Shown here piece after piece: positions 6,429 through 15,745 of a DNA stretch of 64,000 nt. The stretch is from Vibrio ulleungensis. GTDB lineage: Bacteria > Pseudomonadota > Gammaproteobacteria > Enterobacterales > Vibrionaceae. Where the stretch lies: assembly GCF_016900875.1 (NCBI RefSeq), contig NZ_JAFEUM010000006.1, positions 186,001-250,000 of the forward strand, given 5' to 3'. How positions within the stretch are numbered: position 1 is the stretch's first letter; each line of letters opens with the position of its first letter. Both the position numbers and the translations under genes were made by a program. The notes beneath the pieces are model-generated. The model ran no database searches. It had not been told where the DNA came from and saw only the letters and a program-made list of their open reading frames with translations.

Positions 6429-8168
6429 GGGCTGCAGAGTTAAGTGCGCATGGAGATGCTGACTGAACCGGTCTGCATTCATAAACCCAGTCACGCGGGC
6501 TTGAGTGATTTTTTGCCCCCGCTCATTCCAAAACTCAATGGTAGGCAAACCAAGAACGCCCAGCTCTTTTAATAGCTCAATGTCTTGGACGCGGTTTTTG
6601 GTGACATCCGCTTGCAGTAGCACCATGTTTTCCAGCAGTGGCTCAACTTTAGCGTCGTGGAAGGTGTATTTTTCAAACTCCTTACATGCACTGCACCAGT
6701 CAGCATAAAAGTCGAGCATGACGGGCTTGCCTTCAAGTTTGGCGCGAGCCAGCTGTTTATTAAGGTCATACACGGTGTCAATTTTCACAAACTCAATGCT
6801 CGATGCTGGAGCTTGCTGCGCAGCGTAAATGTCGAGCAGCGGCTTGGTTGACGCAACGATGCCTAGCACCGCTACAATTCCAATAAGGCTCTGTTTCCAT
6901 CCGCCAAACTCAAAACTGTTCTTAGCTTTAAATAACCAGCCGAAGGTGGCAAAACCGAGCAGCGCCCACAATACTGCGCTCCACAGATCTGGCAATATGC
7001 GCTCTAAGAAAAACAGAGGCGCGGCAAGCAGGATAAAGCCAAAGAACACTTTTACCCGCTCCATCCAAAGTCCGGATTTTGGCAGCAACTTATTACCATA
7101 AACCGCCACCAAAATAAGAGGGATCCCCATACCAAGTGCTAACGCATACAGTGCGATAGCACCAGTAAGCAGATCACCGCTTTGCGCAACGTATAGCAAT
7201 GCACCAGAAAGCGGCGCGGTAGTGCAGGGCGAGCATACCAAACCAGAGATTGCTCCCATGGTAAATACGCCAGCGGTGTTACCGCCACTTTGAGCATTAC
7301 TCCACTGGTTGAGTTTGGTCTGCACACTGCTTGGCAATTGCAGGGTGTATACCCCAAACATAGACAGTGCCAGCAACACAAATAACACGCTGATGGTAAT
7401 CAAGATTGCTGGGTGCTGAAGGGCCGCTTGAAACTGTACGCCCATTGATGCGACGACCAATCCTAATAAGGTATAGGTCAGCGCCATCCCTTGAACGTAA
7501 ATAAAGGATAATTTAAAGGCATGTCGAGGTGTTGTGTTTCCTTTGCCGACCACAATAGAGGTGATTATTGGGTACATCGGAAATACGCAGGGTGTGAACG
7601 CAAGTCCCACACCTAGCAGCAGAAACAGCACTGGCGTCCACCAGTTTTCACCAAGCTTGGAGGCAAACGAAGCGTCTTGGCTCAAAGGTGCCTCTGAACT
7701 TCCTAGCTCTGCTGCGGCTGCATTTGCGACCAAACTGATTGGGAAGGTGCGGCGTTCTGGTGGGTAGCAAAAACCAGCTTTTGCACAGCCTTGGTACTCT
7801 ACAGTGAGTTCTGCATCGCTTGAGGTAACAGCGTCGAGGGTAAGCGTTGCTACAACGGGCTCAGTGTAAATATTAACGTCACCAAAAAACTCATCTTTGT
7901 ATGGCGCTCCATCGATAAGATCGACGTCTACAATGGTGGCATCGGTTGCCTTAAAGGACATTCTTGATTGATAGAGGTAATAGTCAGGGGCAACGCCCCA
8001 CTCAACCTTAATTTGATGTTGGCTTTGTGACACTTGGATAGGAAAAGCTTCATCAACAGGCACAAAACTGTTGCCACCATTAAAACTGCTGCTCGATGAA
8101 AAATCGGCGATAGCAGAAAAAGAGATTAGGGTGCAGAGCAGTAAACAAAAATGCTTGATAGTTCGCAT
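6426..8168 (-). CDS. dsbD: Thiol:disulfide interchange protein DsbD
   Basis: This 580-residue inner-membrane reductant conductor passes electrons from cytoplasmic thioredoxin to periplasmic DsbC-type and cytochrome-maturation proteins. A signal peptide (1-21) precedes an immunoglobulin-like N-terminal domain with its Cys pair in [10 protein letters not shown]. An eight-helix membrane domain follows, with Cys in TPCVFPMYP and [11 protein letters not shown]-terminal thioredoxin-like domain (about 455-580) has the active site WCSACKEFE. All three redox pairs are present and the length is normal. It lies downstream of dcuA on the same strand but is separated from it by a terminator. In E. coli cutA lies between dcuA and dsbD; no cutA is seen here. 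Confidence 0.96.
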   Translation of the reverse strand: MRTIKHFCLLLCTLISFSAIADFSSSSSFNGGNSFVPVDEAFPIQVSQSQHQIKVEWGVAPDYYLYQSRMSFKATDATIVDVDLIDGAPYKDEFFGDVNIYTEPVVATLTLDAVTSSDAELTVEYQGCAKAGFCYPPERRTFPISLVANAAAAELGSSEAPLSQDASFASKLGENWWTPVLFLLLGVGLAFTPCVFPMYPIITSIVVGKGNTTPRHAFKLSFIYVQGMALTYTLLGLVVASMGVQFQAALQHPAILITISVLFVLLALSMFGVYTLQLPSSVQTKLNQWSNAQSGGNTAGVFTMGAISGLVCSPCTTAPLSGALLYVAQSGDLLTGAIALYALALGMGIPLILVAVYGNKLLPKSGLWMERVKVFFGFILLAAPLFFLERILPDLWSAVLWALLGFATFGWLFKAKNSFEFGGWKQSLIGIVAVLGIVASTKPLLDIYAAQQAPASSIEFVKIDTVYDLNKQLARAKLEGKPVMLDFYADWCSACKEFEKYTFHDAKVEPLLENMVLLQADVTKNRVQDIELLKELGVLGLPTIEFWNERGQKITQARVTGFMNADRFSQHLHAHLTLQP

Positions 8169-8322
8169 GAAAAAGGCGGTTTCCTTAGTTCTGTGGTTGT
8201 GCTGTTACATTAGACCGTCATTGCCGATGAATTGTTTCATCTAATTAGGCTATAGAGTACTGGAAAATCCACTGCAATGCATCGCTGGTCATTGGTTGCC
8301 TTTTTAGACCGTTAATATAACG

Positions 8323-8349
8323 AAAAAATCCCAACCAAATGGTTGGGAT
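8323..8349 (-). terminator. Rho-independent terminator after dcuA
   Basis: ATCCCAACC (8328-8336) pairs with GGTTGGGAT (8341-8349) with a 4-base loop. On the minus strand it is followed by six T, giving a clear stop for the aspA-dcuA direction about 90 bases after dcuA. Confidence 0.88.
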
Positions 8350-8437
8350 TTACAACAACTAAGTGGGCTGTGCTGATTCCTTCAACCCGCTGTGCATAGA
8401 TAAATTCAGCTATGCAAAACTTAATTCAGCGTCGCAA

Positions 8438-9745
8438 TTACAAAATTACGCTGCCCCAAACAAACCCTAGAGTTACGGCGGTACTGATCGTTACCACGCC
8501 AGGAATGAAGAACGGGTGGTTAAACACATAGTTGCCGATGCGTGTTGAGCCCGTGTCGTCCATCTCGACTGCTGCCAAAAGCGTTGGATACGTTGGTAGA
8601 ACAAACAGAGCACTTACTGCAGCGAAAGAGGCGACTGCGGTGAGTGGTGCAACGCCAATTGCCAGTGCTGCAGGCATAAGTGCTACTGTTGTCGCGCCTT
8701 GAGAGTAAAGAAGCATAGAGGCAAAAAACAGTACCAAAGAGAGCATCCATGGGTAGTCAGCCAAAAGGGTGCCAGCAACGTCTTTGATCTCGTTGACATG
8801 TGACTGAACAAACGTCGAGCCTAGCCAAGCAACACCTAGAACACACACACAAGCAGTCATGCCTGAGCGGAATGTTGCCGCAGCAGGAATGTTGCTGGTG
8901 TCGATTTTACAGGTTAGGACGATAAGTGCTGCTGCGCCAAGCATGAATGTCATGATCGCTTCATTACGTCCAAGAGCAGGATCTTCAATGAGCCCCACAG
9001 AACCTGAAATCGCCACAGCGTAAGTCACAACGGCAAGAATTGCGGCAATGAAAATATAGGTGGCTTTCTTTGCGGTAGGAAGAAGTGTGCGTTGCTCAGG
9101 ACCTTTTACTTTAATGAGCCCCGCTTCTAATCGGCGAATGTATTCTGAATCATCTTTGAGCTCACAGCCCATATAGTTTGCCACGAATGCACCGATCATA
9201 CAGGCGATGAATGTGGTTGGGATACAGACAGCAAGAAGGCTCAGGTAATCAATACCATGCGGGTCCAGCATCGCGGCAAACGCCACAACAGCTGCAGAAA
9301 TTGGCGACGCAGTAATCGCGATCTGAGAGGCAACTACGGCAATAGACAATGGGCGTGATGGACGTACACCTTGACCTTTAGCCACTTCGGCAATCACTGG
9401 AAGTGTCGAGAACGCAGTATGGCCCGTACCTGCCATTAGTGTCATTACGAATGTGACGATCGGTGCGTAAAAAGTGATGTGTTGAGGGTTTTTCCGCAGA
9501 AAGTCCTCAGAGATTTGCACCAACCAATCCATACCACCCGCGACTTGCATAGCGGCAATGGCCGTGATCACCGACATAATGATGAGTATTACGTCAATTG
9601 GAATATAGGCTTGCGAAGTCGGCACACCTAACACCAGTGACAAAACGACAACACCAGCGCCACCCGCTAGACCAATGCCGATGCCACCCATGCGGGCACC
9701 CAAATAGATAAACAGCAGAACAACAAATAGCTCTATAACAACCAT
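8438..9745 (-). CDS. dcuA: Anaerobic C4-dicarboxylate transporter DcuA
   Basis: This 435-residue polytopic inner-membrane protein has about ten hydrophobic spans. It carries typical Dcu sequence near the N-terminus (VVIELFVVLLFIYLGARMGG), a conserved GTGHTAFSTLPVIAEVA segment and a final GVVTISTAVTLGFVWG segment. It exchanges aspartate, fumarate, malate and succinate during anaerobic growth. An AAAGGA site precedes ATG 9745. The gene lies 76 bases downstream of aspA on the same strand. With AspA making fumarate and FrdABCD further along reducing it, the pair fits fumarate respiration. DcuA rather than DcuB is inferred from linkage to aspA. Confidence 0.93.
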   Translation of the reverse strand: MVVIELFVVLLFIYLGARMGGIGIGLAGGAGVVVLSLVLGVPTSQAYIPIDVILIIMSVITAIAAMQVAGGMDWLVQISEDFLRKNPQHITFYAPIVTFVMTLMAGTGHTAFSTLPVIAEVAKGQGVRPSRPLSIAVVASQIAITASPISAAVVAFAAMLDPHGIDYLSLLAVCIPTTFIACMIGAFVANYMGCELKDDSEYIRRLEAGLIKVKGPEQRTLLPTAKKATYIFIAAILAVVTYAVAISGSVGLIEDPALGRNEAIMTFMLGAAALIVLTCKIDTSNIPAAATFRSGMTACVCVLGVAWLGSTFVQSHVNEIKDVAGTLLADYPWMLSLVLFFASMLLYSQGATTVALMPAALAIGVAPLTAVASFAAVSALFVLPTYPTLLAAVEMDDTGSTRIGNYVFNHPFFIPGVVTISTAVTLGFVWGSVIL

Positions 9746-9821
9746 GTGTTTTTCCTTTAATAAAGTGAGTATTTATACGGTTAAAAACTCCCCTGCAAAG
9801 CACAGCTTGCAGGGGATGGAA

Positions 9822-11255
9822 TTAGTATCGTTTGGCTCTGTATTGTGGATTCATCAGATTCTCAACCGAGAATATCTCATCGAGATCCGACTCAGTAAGC
9901 AGGCCGCGTTCAAGTACAACTTCACGTACGCTCTTGCCTGTCTGGGCACAGATTTTACCGACGATGTCGCCTTCATGATGGCCAATGTAGGGATTCAAGT
10001 AGGTCACAATACCGATGGAGTTATGCACGTGGGCTTCACACACTTCACGGTTGACGGTGATCCCACTGATGCACTTGTCGCGCAAGTTTACGCACGCATT
10101 GCTGAGAATCTCTAAAGACTCAAACATGGCCTGTGCGATGACCGGCTCCATCACGTTAAGTTGCAGTTGCCCACCTTCGGCGGCAAATGAGATGGTGTTG
10201 TCGTTGCCTAGCACTTTAAAGCAGACTTGGTTAACCACCTCTGGCACGACTGGGTTTACTTTAGCAGGCATAATTGATGAGCCTGCTTGCAATTCAGGTA
10301 AGTTCAACTCGTTTAGACCTGCGCGTGGACCAGATGAGAGCAGTCTTAGGTCATTACATACTTTAGACAGTTTCACCGCTAAGCGTTTTAGGGCGCCGTG
10401 GATCATGACATAAGCCCCACAGTCGGAGGTCGCTTCAATCAAGTCTTCGGCAGGTACGCAGTCCAAACCGGTCACAACAGCAAGCTCTTTTACTGCCAGT
10501 TCTTGATACCCTTTTGCCGCATTTAAGCCAGTACCAATTGCGGTTGCCCCCAAGTTGACTTCAAGCAGCAGTTTGCTGGTGTATTGCAGGTTACGGATTT
10601 CTTCGTTAAGAGTAACCGCCCAAGCGTGGAACTCTTGCCCTACAGTCATTGGCACGGCATCTTGCAATTGAGTTCGGCCCATTTTTAGTACATCAGCAAA
10701 TTCTTCACTTTTTGTATCAAATGCACCTTTTAGGTACTCAATAGACTCAATTAACTTGCTGACACTGTTGTAAACCGCAATGCGAAATCCAGTTGGGTAA
10801 GCACAGTTGGTGGATTGGCTCTTATTAACATGGTCATTAGGGTTAATAAATTCATACTGACCCTTCTCTTTGCCCATCAGTTCGAGCGCTACATTCGCAA
10901 TCACTTCGTTGGCATTCATGTTGACAGAGGTGCCAGCGCCGCCTTGGAAGACATCCGATGGGAACTGATCCATGCATTTACCCGTATCGAGGATAAGATC
11001 GCAGGCATCGATGATGTGCTTGGCAATGTCCGCGGGAATAACGCTTAATTCGGCGTTGGCGATTGCGGCTGCTTTTTTGGTCATGATCATACCGCGCACA
11101 AATTCAGGGACATCTGAAATCGTGGTGCTCGATATGTTGAAGTTTTCGATGGCGCGTAAGGTATGAATACCATAATACGCATCAGCGGGTACGTGACGTT
11201 GGCCTAGGAGATCTTCTTCTACGCGCGTTGCTGATTGAACAGGGGATTGCGTCAT
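9822..11255 (-). CDS. aspA: Aspartate ammonia-lyase (aspartase)
   Basis: The 477-residue enzyme of the fumarase/aspartase superfamily converts L-aspartate to fumarate and ammonia. The N-terminal [18 protein letters not shown] and the signature loop [11 protein letters not shown] are diagnostic. The N-terminal half shows the usual conserved segment with [13 protein letters not shown] moved the start to ATG 11255, preceded by AAAGGATCC, because E. coli AspA begins at the equivalent point; an in-frame codon 54 bases upstream would add an unrelated tail. The gene is read toward dcuA and is probably co-transcribed with it. It is cytoplasmic and works as a homotetramer. Confidence 0.96.
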   Translation of the reverse strand: MTQSPVQSATRVEEDLLGQRHVPADAYYGIHTLRAIENFNISSTTISDVPEFVRGMIMTKKAAAIANAELSVIPADIAKHIIDACDLILDTGKCMDQFPSDVFQGGAGTSVNMNANEVIANVALELMGKEKGQYEFINPNDHVNKSQSTNCAYPTGFRIAVYNSVSKLIESIEYLKGAFDTKSEEFADVLKMGRTQLQDAVPMTVGQEFHAWAVTLNEEIRNLQYTSKLLLEVNLGATAIGTGLNAAKGYQELAVKELAVVTGLDCVPAEDLIEATSDCGAYVMIHGALKRLAVKLSKVCNDLRLLSSGPRAGLNELNLPELQAGSSIMPAKVNPVVPEVVNQVCFKVLGNDNTISFAAEGGQLQLNVMEPVIAQAMFESLEILSNACVNLRDKCISGITVNREVCEAHVHNSIGIVTYLNPYIGHHEGDIVGKICAQTGKSVREVVLERGLLTESDLDEIFSVENLMNPQYRAKRY

Positions 11256-11591
11256 ATTGGATCCTTTTTTATGTGTATTGTCAGCTAAATATAGGTGGTA
11301 ATTCACCAATGAATGCTAACTCTCTAAAAAGAATCCGTTCATGAGGGCAGCCAGTAATGTCTCCCATTACCGATTGAGCGTAAGTGTAATCGTAAACCCA
11401 CTACGAAAAACCTATATGCATCAAATTATTTCCTTAAAACCCAAATAATTGACCTAACATTGACCTAAGTAAAAGTGAGTAAATATGTTTCGAGTAACTT
11501 GAGATCAATTCGTCGCCTCAGTAGAGTGAGAGACAAGATGACTTGATCATGAAAATGAATAGGATTGAGTCCATAACCAGAAGGTAGAAGT
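11256..11591. other. Divergent promoter region aspA / fxsA
   Basis: This 336-base region lies between the two divergent starts. It is AT-rich near 11400-11500 and must hold both promoters. I looked for a full FNR site (TTGAT-N4-ATCAA) and did not find one; TTGAGATCAA at about 11499 is a 10-bp palindrome but has the wrong spacing. No coding frame or RNA gene is apparent. Confidence 0.4.
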
Positions 11592-12101
11592 ATGTTTCCA
11601 ATTTTATTAGCTCTGTTTATTGTGGTGCCAATCGTAGAGATTGCCCTGTTTATTCAAGTAGGCGGAGCCCTAGGTGTTGGCATGACAGTGGCATTGGTTG
11701 TGATCACTGCGTTAGTCGGCGCTTCTTTGGTTCGTAGCCAAGGGCTGCAAACCATTATGTCGGTGCAAAATAGACTCCAACAAGGCGAGATGCCAGCGCA
11801 ACAAATCGTTGAAGGGGTGATGTTAGCGGTCGCTGGTGTACTGTTGTTGACCCCAGGTTTTATGACCGATGCGTTCGGCATGATTGTGCTAATGCCAGCA
11901 CCTCGTGCGGCCATCGCCAAGCAGCTAATGAGCCGTGTTCAAGTGCAAGCGAGCAGCGCGCAGTTTGGCCATTTTGAACAGCATGGGCAACACAACCCAG
12001 GTCAAAACCCATTTCAGCAGTCAGATCGCTTTGATTCGATGTCGAACGGAAATACCTTTGAAGGCGAATACGAACGCAAAGACGACGAAGAGCGCAAATA
12101 A
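11592..12101 (+). CDS. fxsA: FxsA family membrane protein
   Basis: The 169-residue inner-membrane protein has hydrophobic spans near residues 3-20, 27-45 and 76-100. The FxsA core is recognisable: an N-terminal FIVVPIVEIALFIQVG, then GASLVRSQGLQT and VAGVLLLTPGFMTDAFG. The C-terminal 60 residues are polar and Gln/Asp/Glu-rich. In E. coli FxsA, identified as a suppressor of F exclusion of phage T7, lies upstream of aspA, as here. The molecular function is not established. GAAGGTAGAAG precedes the ATG. A strong terminator follows the stop. Confidence 0.9.
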   Translation: MFPILLALFIVVPIVEIALFIQVGGALGVGMTVALVVITALVGASLVRSQGLQTIMSVQNRLQQGEMPAQQIVEGVMLAVAGVLLLTPGFMTDAFGMIVLMPAPRAAIAKQLMSRVQVQASSAQFGHFEQHGQHNPGQNPFQQSDRFDSMSNGNTFEGEYERKDDEERK

Positions 12102-12131
12102 GACGTCTAACTAATTAGGTTATACCCAAAC

Positions 12132-12161
12132 AAAAAAGGGAGCACAGCGTGCTCCCTTTTT
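12132..12161 (+). terminator. Terminator after fxsA
   Basis: GGGAGCAC (12138-12145) pairs with GTGCTCCC (12149-12156) around a 3-base loop, flanked by A and T runs on both sides. It can therefore act in both directions. Confidence 0.88.
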
Positions 12162-12164
12162 GAT

Positions 12165-12197
12165 TTCGCCCCTCACAGCGCAGCGTCCCCGCCCCTA
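12165..12197 (-). repeat. GC-rich dispersed intergenic repeat, copy 1
   Basis: Read on the minus strand, this is a GGGGCG...GACGCTGCGCTG...GAGGGGCG element. It matches the copy at 17988-18060 almost base for base over about 30 positions. It sits between the fxsA terminator and the end of trmL. GC-rich repeats of this kind are, as I recall, scattered between genes in many Vibrio genomes. Confidence 0.6.
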
Positions 12198-12198
12198 C

Positions 12199-12675
12199 CT
12201 AAACCGCGCCTTCAAAACCCATCTGCCGCCAAGCTTCAAACGCAATAATAGCAACCGCATTAGACAGGTTTAAGCTGCGAGCATCAGGCATCATCGGTAT
12301 CCGAATGCGCTGCTCCATCGGTAAGCTTTCAATGACCTCACTAGGCAGGCCACGAGTTTCTGGACCAAACAACAATACATCCCCAGATTGATACTGGGCA
12401 TCCACGTGGTGTCCGGTGGTTTTGGTGGTGCACGCAAACAAGCGGTATGGCTGCTCACGCTCTTCTAAGTACGCCGTAAACGCGTTGAAGTCTTTGTGGC
12501 GTGTTACGCGGGCCAGATCGTGATAGTCCAGTCCTGCGCGTCGAACCTTCTTTTCTTCTAGATCAAATCCTAATGGTTCAATCAGATGCAAGTTCGCACC
12601 ACAGTTGGCGCATAAACGGATAATATTGCCTGTATTAGGCGCAATTTCAGGCTCGTACAGAGCAATATCAAACAT
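12199..12675 (-). CDS. trmL: tRNA (cytidine/uridine-34 2'-O)-methyltransferase TrmL
   Basis: The 158-residue SPOUT-class methyltransferase modifies the wobble base of tRNA-Leu isoacceptors. Knot and cofactor motifs are visible: [30 protein letters not shown] and the C-terminal [15 protein letters not shown]. The start is placed at ATG 12675 because the family begins [17 protein letters not shown] and AAAGG lies upstream; the longer frame adds 18 non-conserved residues. Length matches E. coli TrmL. It is a single gene, flanked by a repeat on one side and the cpxA terminator region on the other. Confidence 0.94.
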   Translation of the reverse strand: MFDIALYEPEIAPNTGNIIRLCANCGANLHLIEPLGFDLEEKKVRRAGLDYHDLARVTRHKDFNAFTAYLEEREQPYRLFACTTKTTGHHVDAQYQSGDVLLFGPETRGLPSEVIESLPMEQRIRIPMMPDARSLNLSNAVAIIAFEAWRQMGFEGAV

Positions 12676-12786
12676 ACCAAAACAACCTTTAATCAATAAT
12701 GCTCCCAAGGCTAAAGAGTTCCTTGCCACATTTCAATCAAAGAACCGCCTCAACCTCTATTTCTCGTTAAACAATGACCGACAAAT

Positions 12787-12818
12787 AAAAACCCCGCGCC
12801 AGTGGCCACGGGGTTTTT
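12787..12818 (-). terminator. Terminator after cpxA
   Basis: ACCCCG (12791-12796) pairs with CGGGGT (12809-12814), extended by A/T pairs on both sides (AAAA...TTTT) around a 12-base loop that itself contains a small GGCC dyad. It lies 15 bases beyond the cpxA stop. Confidence 0.82.
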
Positions 12819-12832
12819 AATGCGGGTGATGA

Positions 12833-14209
12833 CTACCCAACAATCGGTAGGATAATCTCCACTCTTAAGCCTTTGCTTGGGCTTTCTAGCGCTCTAATTG
12901 AGCCGCTGTGCTGTGCTACTGCGCTAGAGGCAATCGCTAAGCCTAAGCCAGCACCGCCCGAATCACGATCACGGGCTGTCGAGACTCGATAGAATGGGCG
13001 GAAAATTTCGTCGCGCTCATGCTCTTCTACACCAGGGCCATCATCATCAACCAAAATAGTCAGCGAGGTGGCACTGGCCGCAAACATAACATCCACTTTT
13101 TGTTTGGAATAGTGGATGGCGTTACGCACGATATTTTCCACGGCACTTTCTAGCAGTTGAGAGTTACCGTTAAGTTTTACTTGAGGCAATGCATTGTAGT
13201 TGAGCGTAACTTCGCACTGCTCCGCTTCAAAACAAGCGTCTTCTAACATGTCGTAGAACAGCTCTTTTACGGTGTGGTTTTCTCGCGTTTGGTGGGCGTC
13301 AATCTGCATTCTCGAGAGTTTAAGCAGTTCACTGATCATACGTTCTAGTCGATCCGCTTCAGTTTCTATGCGTCTTAATTCATCCGACTCACCCAGTTTA
13401 CGACAGGCCAATGCATTGGCCATTTTAAGTCGAGTTAATGGTGAGCGAAGTTCGTGAGAAATGTCCGATAACAACCTCTGCTGCGAGGAGACCATATTGT
13501 TGACCGATAGGACCATTTGGTTAAAGGCCTTGCCGGTTTGTCTAAAGTCGACACTCCCTTTTTCCAGCTTAGGGTCGGGAGTGAACTCGCCCCTTGCTAC
13601 GCGTTTTGCGGCCATTTCTAGTCGTCGGGCAGGCTGGCTTAACGCCCACGCAAGCGATATTAGTAATGGGGTGCTCACCAACATCACTACAACCAGCATT
13701 TGGAAAGGCTTATCGAACAGTTGCAGCACGAGTGGGGGAGGAAGGTCCCACTTAAAGCCTGCGTACATGGTCAGTTCTTCACCGGCAATAATCACAGGGA
13801 ATGGACCGGCAAGCATAAATCGGCCGAATAGCTGCTGTTTAGGTGATTCTGATTCTGTAAAGTTGGTAATGAAGTTTTGCAACGCGCGCTGCTTCATACC
13901 ACTTTCTTTACTTATGATGTTGTCTTCTTTATCGACTAGGTAGTAGCGAGCATCACGCCCACCGACGATAGTGCGATCGATTTCTTTTACTGCGGTAGGT
14001 AAACTTTCGTAGTGTTGATAGCGGCGCTCAAAGCGTTCGACCACTTTGGTGATTTCATAGAGACGATCTTTAGACATCAGTGTCGGTTTACGAGGATCCA
14101 TTTTTTGTACTGCAAACACGGTTAACAGCACCAATAAAATGGTGGTCCAAAAAATCGCAAAGATTCGGCCGTACAGACTCGAAACTCGACACCAACCAGG
14201 GATTTTCAT
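12833..14209 (-). CDS. cpxA: Envelope-stress sensor histidine kinase CpxA
   Basis: The 458-residue inner-membrane kinase has a first membrane span at about 14-34, a periplasmic sensor domain at about 35-165 and a second span at about 168-188 (MLVVVMLVSTPLLISLAWAL). A HAMP domain follows, then the H box SDISHELRSPLTRLK with its phosphorylated His. The ATP-binding domain has N box ENIVRNAIHYS, DDDGPGVEE and GGAGLGLAIASS. It senses envelope protein misfolding and phosphorylates CpxR. The start codon directly abuts the cpxR stop (no gap), so the pair is one operon. The periplasmic domain differs in detail from E. coli CpxA, but the cpxP-like gene next door supports the assignment. Confidence 0.95.
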   Translation of the reverse strand: MKIPGWCRVSSLYGRIFAIFWTTILLVLLTVFAVQKMDPRKPTLMSKDRLYEITKVVERFERRYQHYESLPTAVKEIDRTIVGGRDARYYLVDKEDNIISKESGMKQRALQNFITNFTESESPKQQLFGRFMLAGPFPVIIAGEELTMYAGFKWDLPPPLVLQLFDKPFQMLVVVMLVSTPLLISLAWALSQPARRLEMAAKRVARGEFTPDPKLEKGSVDFRQTGKAFNQMVLSVNNMVSSQQRLLSDISHELRSPLTRLKMANALACRKLGESDELRRIETEADRLERMISELLKLSRMQIDAHQTRENHTVKELFYDMLEDACFEAEQCEVTLNYNALPQVKLNGNSQLLESAVENIVRNAIHYSKQKVDVMFAASATSLTILVDDDGPGVEEHERDEIFRPFYRVSTARDRDSGGAGLGLAIASSAVAQHSGSIRALESPSKGLRVEIILPIVG

Positions 14210-14896
14210 TTATACCTCGACTAACAAATAACCGCGGCCACGCAAGGTTTTGATCCTTGGTTTGCCGTCTTCTCGCTCTGGGAGCTTTTTACGTAAATTG
14301 GACACATGCATATCAATGGCACGATCAAACGGAGCAAGACGTTTACCAAGCACCTCAAGGCTTAAGTCTTCTTTAGTGACAATATTGCCTGGGTTTTTGA
14401 TGAAGTACTCCAGTAGCGCAAACTCTGTAGACGTAAGATCTAAGGCTTGCTCTTGGCAACTGGCTTCTTGCGTTCCCGAGTTGACACAAATATCCAAATA
14501 ACAGAGTGAATCCGAGGACTTTACCTCTTCGACTTTAGGTTGAGTGCGGCGCAAGATGGCGCGAATGCGAGCGAGTAGCTCTCGATCGCTAAAAGGCTTA
14601 GGCAAAAAGTCATCGGCACCTAAGTCGAGGCCGATTACGCGATCCCACTCTTCCCCTTTAGCGGTTAAGAACAGTACCGGCGTTTCCCAGTTTTCGCGAA
14701 GCTTCTTTAGCATCTCGATACCATTGAGTCGCGGCATCATAATATCTAGGCAGACTAAATCAATTGAGTCATTAACCGCTTCTAATCCCGCTTGTCCGTC
14801 ATTGGCCACTGAAACTTGATACCCTTCAAGCGTCAGTATATCGCTCAATAGTCCGGTGAGTTCTTTGTCGTCGTCAACAAGTAGAATATGTGCCAT
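14210..14896 (-). CDS. cpxR: Response regulator CpxR
   Basis: The 228-residue OmpR-class regulator has a receiver domain (1-115) with D8-D10 and phospho-acceptor D51 (VCLDIMMPRLNG), the Lys in LPKPFSD, and a winged-helix DNA-binding domain at about 130-228 ending LRGRGYLLV. It recognises GTAAA-N5-GTAAA, and a perfect copy lies in the divergent promoter toward cpxP at 14977-14991. AAGAGG precedes the ATG. cpxA follows immediately. Autoregulation is expected from the position of that site. Confidence 0.96.
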   Translation of the reverse strand: MAHILLVDDDKELTGLLSDILTLEGYQVSVANDGQAGLEAVNDSIDLVCLDIMMPRLNGIEMLKKLRENWETPVLFLTAKGEEWDRVIGLDLGADDFLPKPFSDRELLARIRAILRRTQPKVEEVKSSDSLCYLDICVNSGTQEASCQEQALDLTSTEFALLEYFIKNPGNIVTKEDLSLEVLGKRLAPFDRAIDMHVSNLRKKLPEREDGKPRIKTLRGRGYLLVEV

Positions 14897-14976
14897 TTGT
14901 ACCTCTTAATTATGTGTCAGCGACTCTCCTTAAAGTCACTAAAGTGTAACCTCGTTTTACTGAGCCGAATCAGTTC

Positions 14977-14991
14977 TTTACTCTTCTTTAC
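14977..14991 (-). promoter_or_regulatory. CpxR binding site between cpxR and cpxP
   Basis: On the minus strand the sequence reads GTAAAGAAGAGTAAA, a perfect match to the CpxR consensus GTAAA-N5-GTAAA. It lies 81 bases before cpxR and 94 before cpxP. A weaker related dyad (GTAAC-N5-TTTAC) lies at 14946-14960. Confidence 0.85.
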
Positions 14992-15084
14992 AGTCTCTAT
15001 ACGTCGGTTTACCTAGCAGCGCTTATTCTAAACTCATCAACGGCCAACGAGCCACACTACATAACCAAAGATGGAGATCATCCC

Positions 15085-15585
15085 ATGAAAATGAAAAAAA
15101 TTGCTCTAGCAGCTGTCCTAATCCCTTTAGCTCTAGGTTCTGCGAGCGCAATGGCGTTTGGTGGTGGTAAAGGTGGCGAACAACGCGGCGGAATGGATAA
15201 TCGCATGCTTCGTCAACTCGACCTAACTGATGAGCAAAAAGACCAACTTAAAGAAATTGCCCAAACACAACGTGATGCTAAACGTGCTGAAATGGAAGAA
15301 AATCGCGACGTTCGCATGGCAGAAATGCAAGCGGCAAAAACAGCAGAACTTGACCTAGTATTGTCGGCTGACTTCGATGAAGCTCAAGCGCAAGAATTGG
15401 CTTCTAAAATGGTTGAAATGCAGCAATCACGTTACGTAGAGAAGCTAGAGCTTCAACACGAAATGATGAGTGTTTTAACCGATGAACAAAAAGCTGAGCT
15501 AAAAACACTGCAAGCAGAGCGCATGGCTGAAATGGCCGAAAAAGACGGAAAAGGCGGTAAAAAAGGCGGAAAAAAAGGCTGGTAA
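15085..15585 (+). CDS. cpxP: CpxP/Spy-family periplasmic protein
   Basis: The 166-residue product has a signal peptide (1-24, ending SASAMA). A helical, Glu/Met/Gln-rich mature part carries the two LTxxQ motifs of the Spy/CpxP family (LTDEQKDQL near 47 and LTDEQKAEL near 131). The tail is unusual, being very rich in Gly and Lys (GKGGKKGGKKG). In E. coli CpxP restrains CpxA and binds misfolded periplasmic protein, and divergence from cpxRA plus the CpxR box makes this the equivalent. GGAG lies before the ATG and a terminator follows. The Gly/Lys tail and metal-binding look leave some room for a Spy-like role. Confidence 0.9.
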   Translation: MKMKKIALAAVLIPLALGSASAMAFGGGKGGEQRGGMDNRMLRQLDLTDEQKDQLKEIAQTQRDAKRAEMEENRDVRMAEMQAAKTAELDLVLSADFDEAQAQELASKMVEMQQSRYVEKLELQHEMMSVLTDEQKAELKTLQAERMAEMAEKDGKGGKKGGKKGW

Positions 15586-15630
15586 TCGCTCTAATCTAAT
15601 AAATTAACTCCCTGCTATCCATGGCACAGT

Positions 15631-15664
15631 TCGCCCCTTACTTTCGAGTTTGGGGCGTTTTTTT
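15631..15664 (+). terminator. Terminator after cpxP
   Basis: CGCCCC (15632-15637) pairs with GGGGCG (15652-15657) and is followed by seven T. This hairpin shows that upstream in-frame codons for the next gene lie inside a terminator. Confidence 0.85.
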
Positions 15665-15745
15665 GTTTGGAAGGTGTTGAATGGCTTAATCTTAATCGGT
15701 GACCTGTTATACTTTGGTTACGATTCTCTTCTCTTGTTCTCTATT

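Noticed and set aside
9744..10115. Long + strand frames opposite aspA and several other core genes (for example 13461-13943, 5443-5769)
   Set aside because: They are shadows of conserved genes on the other strand, without ribosome-binding sites or domain features.
15650..15745. N-terminal extension of fieF from an upstream TTG
   Set aside because: The TTG lies in the loop/stem of the cpxP terminator and the extra 32 residues do not match the family.
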